Shown piece by piece: positions 41,335 to 51,200 of a DNA stretch of 64,000 bases. This DNA comes from Prevotella aff. ruminicola Tc2-24. Its GTDB lineage: Bacteria; Bacteroidota; Bacteroidia; Bacteroidales; Bacteroidaceae. The DNA is taken from positions 125,810-189,809 of the forward strand of contig NZ_FOIQ01000002.1 of assembly GCF_900110895.1 (NCBI RefSeq). Direction: 5' to 3'. Below the pieces are notes generated by a model that worked only from the letters and a program-made list of their open reading frames with translations, did not search any database and was not told where the DNA came from. Every line of letters begins with the position of its first letter. The stretch's first letter is position 1. Both the position numbers and the translations under genes were made by a program.

Positions 41335-42897
41335 ATGAAAATAATACCCTCTATTTTATTATTGACACTCGCAGCTGGGTGTCATCAGAGGTCTATGGTA
41401 GGACAATTGGAGGAGATAGACTCCCTGATCAACCATGACCATTTCAACAAGGCCTTCGTCAGGATAGATGAGGTAGACACAGCCTCGCTCAACCAGGAGG
41501 AGTATGCACACTACAACCTGCTCGTGGCACAGAGGTGCTGTATCAAGCGACAACGGGACACGACGGGATTGCTAGACAAAATCGTCATTCCTTACTACCT
41601 CAGTACCAATAATCATGAGAAGCTTGCCGAAGGCTATTACTACCAGGCCTTCGGCAGACTGCTTAGTAATCAACTATCACAAGCTGTTGTCCTCTACAAA
41701 AAGGCAGAAGAACAGGCTGCGAAGACAAACAATGACCGCTTGCACTATAAGATTGCACAGAGTTTATCGTATGTCAATGAAGTCTGCGGTAACCACCTCC
41801 TGCAGTTAAACTACGCCAAACAGGCGCTGGCGATAGCCCTCGCCACAGGCAAAGAGAAATGGCTCGCATATTCCTACACCAGGGTAGCTATGGCCCACTC
41901 CGAGTTACAGCACGAGGATAGCGCTATCACCTACATGCGACAGGCATTGCCCTACTCACACCACATGGAGAAGGAGGACCTGCCGGCATTCCTAAACAAT
42001 GTAGCTTTTACTTTCAAATATAGCCAGCCTGATTCTGCCAAGAAATACCTATGGGAATCGTTGGCACTGCAGGAGCACTCGAACACCTTGCAGCACCTAG
42101 CTGATATCTACTATGAGGAAGGGAGACGAGACGAGGCCTACCGACTATGGAAGAGAGCCATTGCCGTAGACAACGGAACAGCAAAAGACAATATTCTTTA
42201 TAACCTCCTGGAGGAGGATGTAAAAAACGGGAGGACGGACAGTGTATGCGACATGGTGAGCGAGATTATCCAGATTAAGGACAGTCTGCTCGGCCAACTG
42301 ATGAACGACTCCATTAAAGACCTTCAGCTGCACTTCGATCATGAGACGGCCATGCGCAGACAGGAAACGATGACAACCTACTGGATGTGGGGAGTGATAG
42401 TAACAATCATCCTCATCCTACTGCCGGCAGTGTTCTATATCGGCAGAAGGAAGTATCTTGAGAAGATTAAGACACGGGATGTACAGATGCAAATCAACAA
42501 CTATATGAACTACATCAAGGAGTTGGAAGCGACAGAAGAGGGCGCATGCAAAGAGATAGAGGAACTAAACAAAGAGATAAAAAAATTGTTGGACAACGAA
42601 GCACCCAAACTGAAAAAGGGGCTGTTACTCTATGAACACGTCAAACAGAACGGCACTCTGTCGTTGTGGTTGAAAAAAGATCAAAAACTTTTCATCGACT
42701 ACTATGCAGCCATCGACTTCAGGACAGTAAATAGGCTCATCAAGACACCACGGAAAGAAAAACTCACCACACATATGTTGTTCTTCCTCCTTTTGGAGGA
42801 AATGGGTAAGAGTGATGATGAGATTGCCCATATCCTCGGCATCTCTGTCAGCAGCATCCGCACACTTAGAAGCAGGACAAGACCTATTGAAAAATAA
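41335..42897 (+). CDS. Membrane-spanning TPR sensor with C-terminal HTH
   Basis: 520 aa. The N-terminus (MKIIPSILLLTLAAGC) ends in a lipobox (Cys16). Residues about 20-330 form TPR-like helix pairs (YYYQAFGRLLSNQLSQAVVLYKKAEEQA, DSAITYMRQALPYSHH, LADIYYEEGRRDEAYRLWKRA). One membrane helix lies at about 349-369, followed by a coiled coil (about 375-422) and a C-terminal helix-turn-helix of LuxR-like type (DDEIAHILGISVSSIRTLRSRTR, about 494-515). It looks like a one-component regulator with a periplasmic TPR domain and a cytoplasmic DNA-binding domain. Having both a lipobox and a membrane helix is unusual. Nearest likely target: the divergent DUF3244 gene. Confidence 0.83.
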   Translation: MKIIPSILLLTLAAGCHQRSMVGQLEEIDSLINHDHFNKAFVRIDEVDTASLNQEEYAHYNLLVAQRCCIKRQRDTTGLLDKIVIPYYLSTNNHEKLAEGYYYQAFGRLLSNQLSQAVVLYKKAEEQAAKTNNDRLHYKIAQSLSYVNEVCGNHLLQLNYAKQALAIALATGKEKWLAYSYTRVAMAHSELQHEDSAITYMRQALPYSHHMEKEDLPAFLNNVAFTFKYSQPDSAKKYLWESLALQEHSNTLQHLADIYYEEGRRDEAYRLWKRAIAVDNGTAKDNILYNLLEEDVKNGRTDSVCDMVSEIIQIKDSLLGQLMNDSIKDLQLHFDHETAMRRQETMTTYWMWGVIVTIILILLPAVFYIGRRKYLEKIKTRDVQMQINNYMNYIKELEATEEGACKEIEELNKEIKKLLDNEAPKLKKGLLLYEHVKQNGTLSLWLKKDQKLFIDYYAAIDFRTVNRLIKTPRKEKLTTHMLFFLLLEEMGKSDDEIAHILGISVSSIRTLRSRTRPIEK

Positions 42898-42898
42898 G

Positions 42899-42931
42899 CA
42901 AAAACACCGGTCGTCACCCAGACGACCGGTG
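42899..42931 (-). terminator. Terminator between the TPR-HTH gene and susD 2
   Basis: CACCGGTCGTC (42905-42915) and GACGACCGGTG (42921-42931) form a perfect 11-bp stem. On the minus strand it leads into TTTTTGC, ending the susCD transcript; on the plus strand no T-run follows. Confidence 0.8.
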
Positions 42932-43012
42932 CTGCAGAAAAGATAAACGAGAGAGTGTTTCTACAATTATCCAAATCTTTTCACCTCAACTAAATTCATC
43001 TTTTGGTTTATA

Positions 43013-44983
43013 TCAATTTTGATACTCAGGATTCTGATATGCTTTCTTAGCAGCATCTTCCATAATCAGACCATCGATCTGAGTCTGAGGAATCGGGCGA
43101 AGATAATGACCAGGATTAATGGTACGAGTAACAGTTTCGAGATCCTTATCAGTATATCCGCTACCTGCGATACGATACTTACCAGCCTTTTCATTCCATG
43201 TCTGAGTACGAACAAGGTCGAACCAGCGATAACCCTCACCCCAGAACTCACGCATACGCTCATCAAGGATGAAGTCAATGGTGATTTCACCAGGTGTCGC
43301 GTCAGTCATTGCTTTACTGTTATCAATGTTAACAGCAACATTATCATTCTGGTTGAAGGTCTGCTTACCAGCACGAGCGCGAAGCACATTAACGAGCTCA
43401 CGAGCGGTCCAAGAACCAGAAACTGCGGCTCCCTTCACAGCTGCCTCGGCAGCAATTAGATAGAACTCAGAGAACTTAGCGATGCTCCAAGGACGTGGAC
43501 TACCACCGTTAGGAGAACCGAGCCCACCATTGTTATCGGTACGGTACATACCAATCTTCCAGTTGATGGGGTACTTCTTACGGCTGATATGATTTACAGC
43601 TACTACGAAGTCAGGACGACCTTCCATCACACCCAGGCCGAGGTTACCATTTCCATTACCTTCTGTAACAGTATAGTCAATCTTGCTGTCCTCACTCTCG
43701 GGAACCCAGCTAAAGAATACATCATTGGGATAAATCTTCATTCCATTAGCACCCAAGACATACTCTTCTGCGCTTCCAGCCTTAGCAAAGTTGGTATGGT
43801 AACGCAAGGTGAACGTTGCATCGTAACGAGAGTCAATAGTCTTGACAGCATCATTCCAAGCACCACCTTCCATGAAGTTGTCAGCGATAGCAGCCATACG
43901 TGTCCAAGGACGACCGAGAGCCTGAACAGCCTCACGCTGTACGGGGTTGATGTCTGCACCAGAAGCAGCCTTAGCTTTCAACTCAGTGTAATTCCATGTC
44001 TCCATCCAATAAGCGAAGTTCTCAGGTGCGTTACCGCTACCCCAACCGTAACCGGATCCACCATTACCATATTTCTCATTCTCATCGTGATCAGCCACGA
44101 GCATAATCTCTGAGTTGCGATCGTTCTGAGCGAGGTTCACATCGTAGAACGTTGGCTGCAGAGCATAGGGAGTTGGATTATTGATAGCCTCGATAGCTGT
44201 ATTATAAGCCTTCTGGAAATAAGTAGCTGCCTCAGCGGAGTTACGGGTGCACTCCGGATAAGTCGGAATGTTCTTCGGGTTCTCCAGCCACCAAGCGTAA
44301 GTAAGGTAAGCCTTTGAGAGATAGAGACGAGCCAAGTTCTTCGTAGCTGTTCCAGGCAGACGAGGGCTTACAGGCAGATCTGCCACAGCCTTCTCAAGGT
44401 CGGGGAAAATACACTTAGTATAAACATCTGCCACAGTATTACGCTCAGAGACACGTACAGGAGAGGTATTGAATTTCAAAGGACCTGCACCCAGATCAAG
44501 GGGTACACCACCGAAGGTCTGCACCAACAAGAAGTAATCGAAAGCACGGAAGAAGTAAGCCTCAGCAAGCAACGATGCATCGATACCGGCATTCTCACCA
44601 TTCTCAATAACACCACTAGCAGTATTGATATAAGTGAAGGCACGATTCCAAAGACGGTCACCACGGCTAGTAGAGGCATTGAGTACACCTGCGCCAGAGA
44701 GATCGGCCGACTTGAAGTTGTCATCGGCTGATTGTGCATAGGTATATTCATCGGTACCTGTCTCATACATATTGAGAAGATAACCCTCGCCATAGAGATA
44801 GCGCAGGTGAGCATAGAGTGCGGTCAAACCGCCTTCGATACCCGTCTTCGTGGTGAAGAATGTCGGGTCGAACTGGCTGCGCGGCTGCTCGTCGAGCACG
44901 TCAGAGCAAGAGCTGAGGGTTGTAGAGAGACCACAGCAGAGGAGTCCCGCAGCGATAATATATTTGATACTTTTAGTTTTCAT
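43013..44983 (-). CDS. SusD/RagB family lipoprotein (second SusCD pair)
   Basis: 656 aa, longer than most SusD proteins. The lipobox is LSSC with Cys26. The family's core appears in EAYFFRAFDYFLLVQTFGGVPLDLG (about residues 139-163), KNLARLYLSKAYLTYAWW, and the C-terminal IDFILDERMREFWGEGYRWFDLVRTQTW and YLRPIPQTQIDGL...NPEYQN. The extra length is in the middle (WGSGNAPENFAYWMETWNY region). It follows susC by 22 bases. It binds the glycan handed to SusC at the cell surface; the substrate is unknown because no enzyme genes are attached. Confidence 0.96.
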   Translation of the reverse strand: MKTKSIKYIIAAGLLCCGLSTTLSSCSDVLDEQPRSQFDPTFFTTKTGIEGGLTALYAHLRYLYGEGYLLNMYETGTDEYTYAQSADDNFKSADLSGAGVLNASTSRGDRLWNRAFTYINTASGVIENGENAGIDASLLAEAYFFRAFDYFLLVQTFGGVPLDLGAGPLKFNTSPVRVSERNTVADVYTKCIFPDLEKAVADLPVSPRLPGTATKNLARLYLSKAYLTYAWWLENPKNIPTYPECTRNSAEAATYFQKAYNTAIEAINNPTPYALQPTFYDVNLAQNDRNSEIMLVADHDENEKYGNGGSGYGWGSGNAPENFAYWMETWNYTELKAKAASGADINPVQREAVQALGRPWTRMAAIADNFMEGGAWNDAVKTIDSRYDATFTLRYHTNFAKAGSAEEYVLGANGMKIYPNDVFFSWVPESEDSKIDYTVTEGNGNGNLGLGVMEGRPDFVVAVNHISRKKYPINWKIGMYRTDNNGGLGSPNGGSPRPWSIAKFSEFYLIAAEAAVKGAAVSGSWTARELVNVLRARAGKQTFNQNDNVAVNIDNSKAMTDATPGEITIDFILDERMREFWGEGYRWFDLVRTQTWNEKAGKYRIAGSGYTDKDLETVTRTINPGHYLRPIPQTQIDGLIMEDAAKKAYQNPEYQN

Positions 44984-45005
44984 AACTCTTAATTCTTTAA
45001 TGATA

Positions 45006-48000
45006 TTAGAATGTGACGTTAAGTCCGAATAGGAAGTTGCGGGTTGCAGGCGTGTTGTAACCTACGATTGGCATCTTGTGCTTACCCGTGTAACCTTCCA
45101 CAGCCACAGCAGTATTCTCAGTAGCAAAAGAGTTGGTCTCTGGATCGAGTCCACTCTCGTTATTGAACGGAGAGAAGAGTACGAACGGGTTCTGAACCGT
45201 AGCGTAAACGCGCAGACGACTGATACCGAAGTTCTTGATGGCCTTCAGACGATCGAAGTTGTAACCGAGGGTGATAGCACGCACCTTCAGATAGCTTGCA
45301 TCGAAATAACCAAGAGTAGTACCATACTTCGGGTTGTCACTTGACATAATGCCACCGGGTTTCGGATACTTAGCACCAGTGTTCTGCTCTGTCCAATAAT
45401 CTACGTCAAGGTTACCACGACGACCAGAAAGCATGTTCAGGTAACCGCTAGAAGAGTGGATGGCACTGATAAGCTTACCACCAAACTGGAAGGCACCAAT
45501 CACGGTAAGGTCGAAGTTCTTATAACCCACTGTGGTGTTGAAACCTCCAATGAGGTCGGGCTCCATACTCATAATCTCACGATCCTCAGGACCGATAGCA
45601 CGTGTAGGTTTGCCGTTAGCATCCAATGCACGATCGTGCTTCACCTTAATCATACCAACATTACCACCAGGCTCCAGGACGTTCATCAATTCCTCTTCAC
45701 CAGCCTGCCACAGACCGATCTTCTTATAGTCATAGATGACATCAATAGGATGACCTACGAACCAACGGTTAGCCTCATCAGGAGCCGGTTTGCCGTTCTC
45801 GTCAAGTGCACCTGTCAGTTTGGTCAGTTTGTTGCGGTTAGCGTAGAGGTTGATACCAGCCTCCCAGTTCCAGCCGTTCTTATTGTCGATGATGATACCA
45901 TTCAATGTGAACTCAAATCCCTTATTCTCGGTGTTACCGATATTTCCTGTAAAGCTGTTCACACCTGCAGTTGACGGCAGAGAAACATCAAGAAGAATAT
46001 CATTGGTCTTCTGGATATAGTATTCGAACGATCCCGAGAGACGACCATTGAAGAGCGAGAAGTCAAGACCGAAGTTCCAGGTCTTACTGTACTCCCAACC
46101 CAATTCTGTGTTTGGCAGTGAGTTTACATAGTAACCTGTCAAATAGGTAGAACCGAAGTTATAGTCGAGTGTACCGAGTCCACCGAGGGTAGAATACGGA
46201 TTGATACTCTGGTTAGAGGTCTCACCATAACCAACGCGAAGTTTCAGGTTGTCAATCCAGGTGAGGTTCTCCATAAAGCTTTCACGGGCGATATTCCAAC
46301 CTGCGCTGATAGCGGGATAGGTATGCCACTGATGACCCTTGGCCAGACGAGAAGAAGCGTCGGAACGGAGAGCAACTGACAGCATATACTTATTATCATA
46401 AGAGTACATCACACGACCCATCCAAGAGATCAGACCACTCTGCCAATAATTCTCACTCTGGATGTTCTTATCGCCCAGAGCAGAACCGAGATAATAATAC
46501 TGGAAGTACTCTGCGGGAATGTCAACACCCTGATAGCCGCCCTGCTCGAATGTAGTCTGCTCAGCAGAGTACATACCTACGACGTTAATGTTGTGCTTCT
46601 CAGCGAAAGTGCGGTCGTATGTGAGGATATTCTCAACAGCCCAGTTACGGGTCTGGTTATCAATGACAGAACCTGAACTGCGATAGTCGGGATTAGAATT
46701 GTCAATACCTTTACCTGTAAAGATACCCGTCTTCTCAGAACGGAAATTCAGACCAACGTTGATGCGATAGCTCAGGCCCTCCACCCACGGACACTTCACC
46801 TCAGCGAAGAGAGTGTTGTAAGAACCAATACCTTTCTTCTCATTAAGCCAGTTGTCCTCGATTTGCTCAGCAATATCCTTGGTGAGTACCCACTGCTGGT
46901 CAGCTGGCAGAGTAATCAGGCGCTTAGTTGTGCCGTCGGCATTGTACGGGCTAGAAATCGGGCTCATGCTCAGAACTTTATAGAGGTTCATGTTAGAACC
47001 CTTAGAGTTACGGAAGCTGTTATTGGTGGTTAGACCAAAGCGGAACCACTTACCAACGGACTGATCGAAGTTTGCACGCAGACTAAGACGATCGTAGCCC
47101 TGTGTAGGAACAACAGCCTCATCATGATAGTAACCAGCACCAAAACTGTAGCTGCCGCCCTGTGTACCACCGGCAACGCTTACATCGTGATTATGGCTAA
47201 CACCTGTCTTATAGAACTCATCCTGCCAGTCGAAGTCTTTCACGTTCTCATCCTCAGAGTTTTGGTAAAGTCCGGCATAATCACGCATCTTCTGGAAGGT
47301 GGGACCATCCATCATAGGATACTTGTGGAAGAGAGTCTTAAAGCTCACATAGCCGTTATAGCTCACCTTGGCAGGTGTACCCTGGTTACCCTTGGCAGTT
47401 GTGATGATAATCACACCATTGGCACCACGAGAACCGTAGATAGCGGTTGCAGAAGCATCCTTTAGGATGTCCATCGACTTAATGTCTGTGGGGTTGATAT
47501 CTGACAACTTGCCCATGAAGGGGATACCATCGAGTACAATTAGCGGGTCGTTAGAAGCACTCAATGAGCGCTGACCACGGATGCGGATCTGCATCTCAGC
47601 ACCAGGCTGTGAAGAGGTCTGTGTCATAAGCACACCAGCTACACGACCCTGCAGGGCCTGAGCAGCATTGGTGGCTGCGATTTGATTCAGTTTCTCGCCA
47701 CCGATGTTGGCTACAGAACCGGTCACGGCCTCACGACGCTGCGTACCATAACCGATAACCACCACCTCGTTGACTAGGTGACCATCTTCTTTAAGGTTCA
47801 CGCGCATATTATCACCGGCCTTGAGTTCCTGGGTCTCATAACCGACATAAGAGATGACGAGCGTTGCGCCCGGCTTGACATTGAGTGAGAAGTTACCTTC
47901 GAAATCAGTAACCGTACCATTATTAGTACCTTTCTCCATGATCGTGGCACCAATCAGCGGACCCTGAGAGTCCGAGACCTGACCAGTAACCTGCTTCGTT

Positions 48001-48110
48001 TGCTGAACGGAAGCTACAGATTCAGTAGCTGCCAAAGCCTGCTGTGCGGAAATCATGCCCCAAAAGCACAATCCGACCAACATGGCTGTTTTCTTTGCTT
48101 TGAAACTCAT
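45006..48110 (-). CDS. SusC/RagA family TonB-linked transporter (second pair)
   Basis: 1034 aa. Signal peptide to about residue 27, a carboxypeptidase-regulatory-like domain (about 38-118, VTGQVSDSQGPLIGATIMEKG), the TonB-box region with NEVVVIGYGTQ, the plug with ILKDASATAIYGSRGANGVIIITTAKG, and a barrel ending NFLFGLNVTF. Together with the SusD gene it forms an importer. It lies 105 bases downstream of the HTCS gene on the same strand and has its own -7 box (48163-48170) inside an inverted repeat. Confidence 0.97.
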   Translation of the reverse strand: MSFKAKKTAMLVGLCFWGMISAQQALAATESVASVQQTKQVTGQVSDSQGPLIGATIMEKGTNNGTVTDFEGNFSLNVKPGATLVISYVGYETQELKAGDNMRVNLKEDGHLVNEVVVIGYGTQRREAVTGSVANIGGEKLNQIAATNAAQALQGRVAGVLMTQTSSQPGAEMQIRIRGQRSLSASNDPLIVLDGIPFMGKLSDINPTDIKSMDILKDASATAIYGSRGANGVIIITTAKGNQGTPAKVSYNGYVSFKTLFHKYPMMDGPTFQKMRDYAGLYQNSEDENVKDFDWQDEFYKTGVSHNHDVSVAGGTQGGSYSFGAGYYHDEAVVPTQGYDRLSLRANFDQSVGKWFRFGLTTNNSFRNSKGSNMNLYKVLSMSPISSPYNADGTTKRLITLPADQQWVLTKDIAEQIEDNWLNEKKGIGSYNTLFAEVKCPWVEGLSYRINVGLNFRSEKTGIFTGKGIDNSNPDYRSSGSVIDNQTRNWAVENILTYDRTFAEKHNINVVGMYSAEQTTFEQGGYQGVDIPAEYFQYYYLGSALGDKNIQSENYWQSGLISWMGRVMYSYDNKYMLSVALRSDASSRLAKGHQWHTYPAISAGWNIARESFMENLTWIDNLKLRVGYGETSNQSINPYSTLGGLGTLDYNFGSTYLTGYYVNSLPNTELGWEYSKTWNFGLDFSLFNGRLSGSFEYYIQKTNDILLDVSLPSTAGVNSFTGNIGNTENKGFEFTLNGIIIDNKNGWNWEAGINLYANRNKLTKLTGALDENGKPAPDEANRWFVGHPIDVIYDYKKIGLWQAGEEELMNVLEPGGNVGMIKVKHDRALDANGKPTRAIGPEDREIMSMEPDLIGGFNTTVGYKNFDLTVIGAFQFGGKLISAIHSSSGYLNMLSGRRGNLDVDYWTEQNTGAKYPKPGGIMSSDNPKYGTTLGYFDASYLKVRAITLGYNFDRLKAIKNFGISRLRVYATVQNPFVLFSPFNNESGLDPETNSFATENTAVAVEGYTGKHKMPIVGYNTPATRNFLFGLNVTF

Positions 48111-48152
48111 ACGTTTTGGTTTTGATTAGTTAATAATATAAAATTTTAAGAA

Positions 48153-48179
48153 AAATCTGCTGCAAAGATAAGCAGATTT
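48153..48179 (-). promoter_or_regulatory. -7 box of the second susCD inside an inverted repeat
   Basis: TATCTTTG (minus strand, 48163-48170) lies in the 9-base spacer of a perfect 9-bp inverted repeat (AAATCTGCT at 48153-48161, AGCAGATTT at 48171-48179). No -33 TTTG is seen, as expected for an activated promoter. Confidence 0.65.
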
Positions 48180-48215
48180 GCGTTTCATGGCTTGTACGTA
48201 TGTTTCGTTTCGTTG

Positions 48216-51200
48216 TTATTTTGTTTCGTCCTGCATAATTTGGTCCACATATTCCGTGGGAGAGACTCCAAATTGCTTACGGAATACGGTAGAGAAATGT
48301 GCCAAGTTACTAAAACCGACGGTGTAGGCAACCTGTGTTACATTGATTTTCTGTTCCTTCAACAGACGCACCGCCTGCTCTAGACGGATATTACGGATGA
48401 ATTCACTGATAGACAAACCCGTCATCTCTTTCATTTTACGATGAAGTTGAGCTCGGCTGATACCTACTTTCGCTGTCAGCATCTCTACATTAAAGTCACT
48501 GTCGGAGAGATGTTCGTTGATTACTTTCATGACCCGTTCCATGAGCATTTCGTCATTGCCTTTGACCTTCTTTTCCTCCAGCTTATCCTTCTGTTGCTGG
48601 CTACCGGAGTACTTTCCCTTCAAACGGAGATTCTTACTGATGAGATTATTAATGATCACATGCAGTTCGTTCATGTCGAACGGTTTAGCCAAAAATGCAT
48701 CAGCTCCCTTCTCCAAGCCCTCCAGACGGTTGGCCACATCCGACTTCGATGTAAGCATCACCACAGGGATATGGCTGAGATTCATGTTCGTCTTTATCAT
48801 CCGCAACATCGTGAAACCATCCATCTCAGGCATCATTACGTCGCTGACCACCAGATCATACTGGCGATCCGGAGCGGCTGCCAACAGCTTATGCAGAGCT
48901 TGACGACCACAGGTCACCGCGGTGATATGATAATAGCTGCCAAGTTCCTGAGAGATGTAGTTGCCGATTTCCGCATCATCATCGACCACCATAACCCGAT
49001 AACTCGACTGTGGCTTCATCTTCATCGTATGGCCAGCCTCACTAGCCTCAAGCATCTCATCCTTGGCAAGATGTGCACTGCCAAGTGGCAAGCGGACCGT
49101 AAAGATACTTCCTTGTCCTTCTTCACGATTGGCCGCCTCGATGGTTCCGTGATGCATTTCGACCATCATCTTGCAGAGGTTCAGTCCGATGCCCGTCCCC
49201 TCTATATGAAGTGTACGCGACGTGCTACCCTGATAGAAACGGTCGAAAATCTTCCGCACATCACCCTTGATTCCCATACCATTGTCCATGACCTGCAGCA
49301 CAGCCGTATCATCGTCTCCCTTGTCGACGCGAACCTCGATGACACCACCGTCATAGGTATATTTAAAAGCGTTCGACAATAAGTTGTCGACCACCTTGTC
49401 GAGGGCCGTCCGGTCAAGCCAAACCTCCAGAGAGTCAAGAGCCGGCACATAGCGAAACTCCATATTCCGTTCCCGAGCGGTATACTCATACGACTTCAGG
49501 ATATTCCCTACATATTGTACCATGTCCGTCGGCTGACACTGTAGCTTCATCTGCTGCTTGTCAATCTTCCGGATATCAAGAATCTGATTGACAAGATTCT
49601 GCACCCGTTGGGCATTATGTTCGATGGTCTTCAGCTCTGCCTTTACATCGCTGTCGAGATCGCGCCTCATCAGTTTGTGAAGCGGACTCATTATCAGTGT
49701 CAACGGCGAACGGATGTCGTGAGTGGCATTGATAAGGAATTTCATCTTCTCTTCGTCGAGTTCTTGACGGCGACGACGGATATAAAGCCACAACATTGCT
49801 GCCAGTAAACTCAGTAAGACCAGAATATAAATCACATAGGCCCAGGAGGAACGATACCATGGTGCCTTGACTATGAGGTGGTAAACCTCAGGCTCAGTAT
49901 AGGTACCATTATCATAGGCACGCACCTCGAGGGTATAAGCTCCTGGCTGCAGATGGTTGAACGACACAACATTCGTACCTGCTGCCGTCTGTGCCCACTC
50001 CTTCGCCCCGTTCAGTCGGTATTCGTAGATAACATTCTCAGTATTAGCATAGTTGAACAACGAGAACTCCATAGTAAAAGCGTTGTCGAGATAGGAGAGA
50101 GTGAAGTAATGGCTCTCTGCCAATGGTTCAGTTGTCACGTGTACTCCATCGGACAAAGTATTACAGTTGACCGGATTACCACCGATGAGCAGACCTGTCA
50201 AGTGGACAACACCCGGCTTCGGATGACTGGCACGTAGAGCAGCCGGCTGGAAGGAGGTAATGCCCTCGCTGATGCCAAAATACACCGTACCGTCAGCACC
50301 TGCCATCACCACTCCACTGATATATTCACGGGAGACCAGTCCATTGCCATAGACATGGGCGATGAAACGGTGTCGGTCGCGCTGGTATTGCCAGATACCC
50401 ATTGATGTGCTACACCATAAATCACCAAAGCGATCCTGTGCCATACCACACACCACTTTATTGGCCAGAACTTCCGATCCAGGAAAAGCCATTACATCTC
50501 CTTTCTTTTTGTCATACAGATAGAGTCCATCAGCGGTGCCAACCAGGATGCGGTGCTGACTATCCTCATAGATAGATGTTACGGACTTTCCTTCCAACAA
50601 CACTTCCCATCCATAGGGGCGGAAGGTATCATTCAACGGATCATAACAGCACAGGTTAGACGAGGTCCCTATCCACAACATCCCCTGAGTATCTACTAAC
50701 AATGACATCACCCAGTTGTTATGTAGTCGCCCTCGCTCACCATCCTCTTGGAACATATTGAAATTACGCAGTTCACCAGTGTTCAAATCATAGGAATAAA
50801 AACCTTTCGAGTATGTGGAAAAGAACAAATGCCCCCGACCGTCGTCAACCAAGGCATTAATATAGTTACTACTGATACTGACCTCCTGATGGTATACACC
50901 AGTCAGAGGATTATAAGCATATAGTCCCCTGCCCGTTCCGAGCCAGTAGTTTCCCCGACTGTCACGGAAGATGGAATAGGTACCAGACGGCGATGTCGGA
51001 TGTGCCACAATTTTTCCGTTGGCATCGAAGCCATAGATACCGTTGTTCTGCACGGCACACCACGTTGTGCCGTCATCACCTGAACAGATGGTGGTCACAG
51101 AGCCGCCAATGCTGACATTCTGTGCAGAGAATCGCCATGTGCTGAACTGCGGTTCTCGCTGCGGTAGCATCAACAGACCACGGCGCAGACAGCCCACCCA

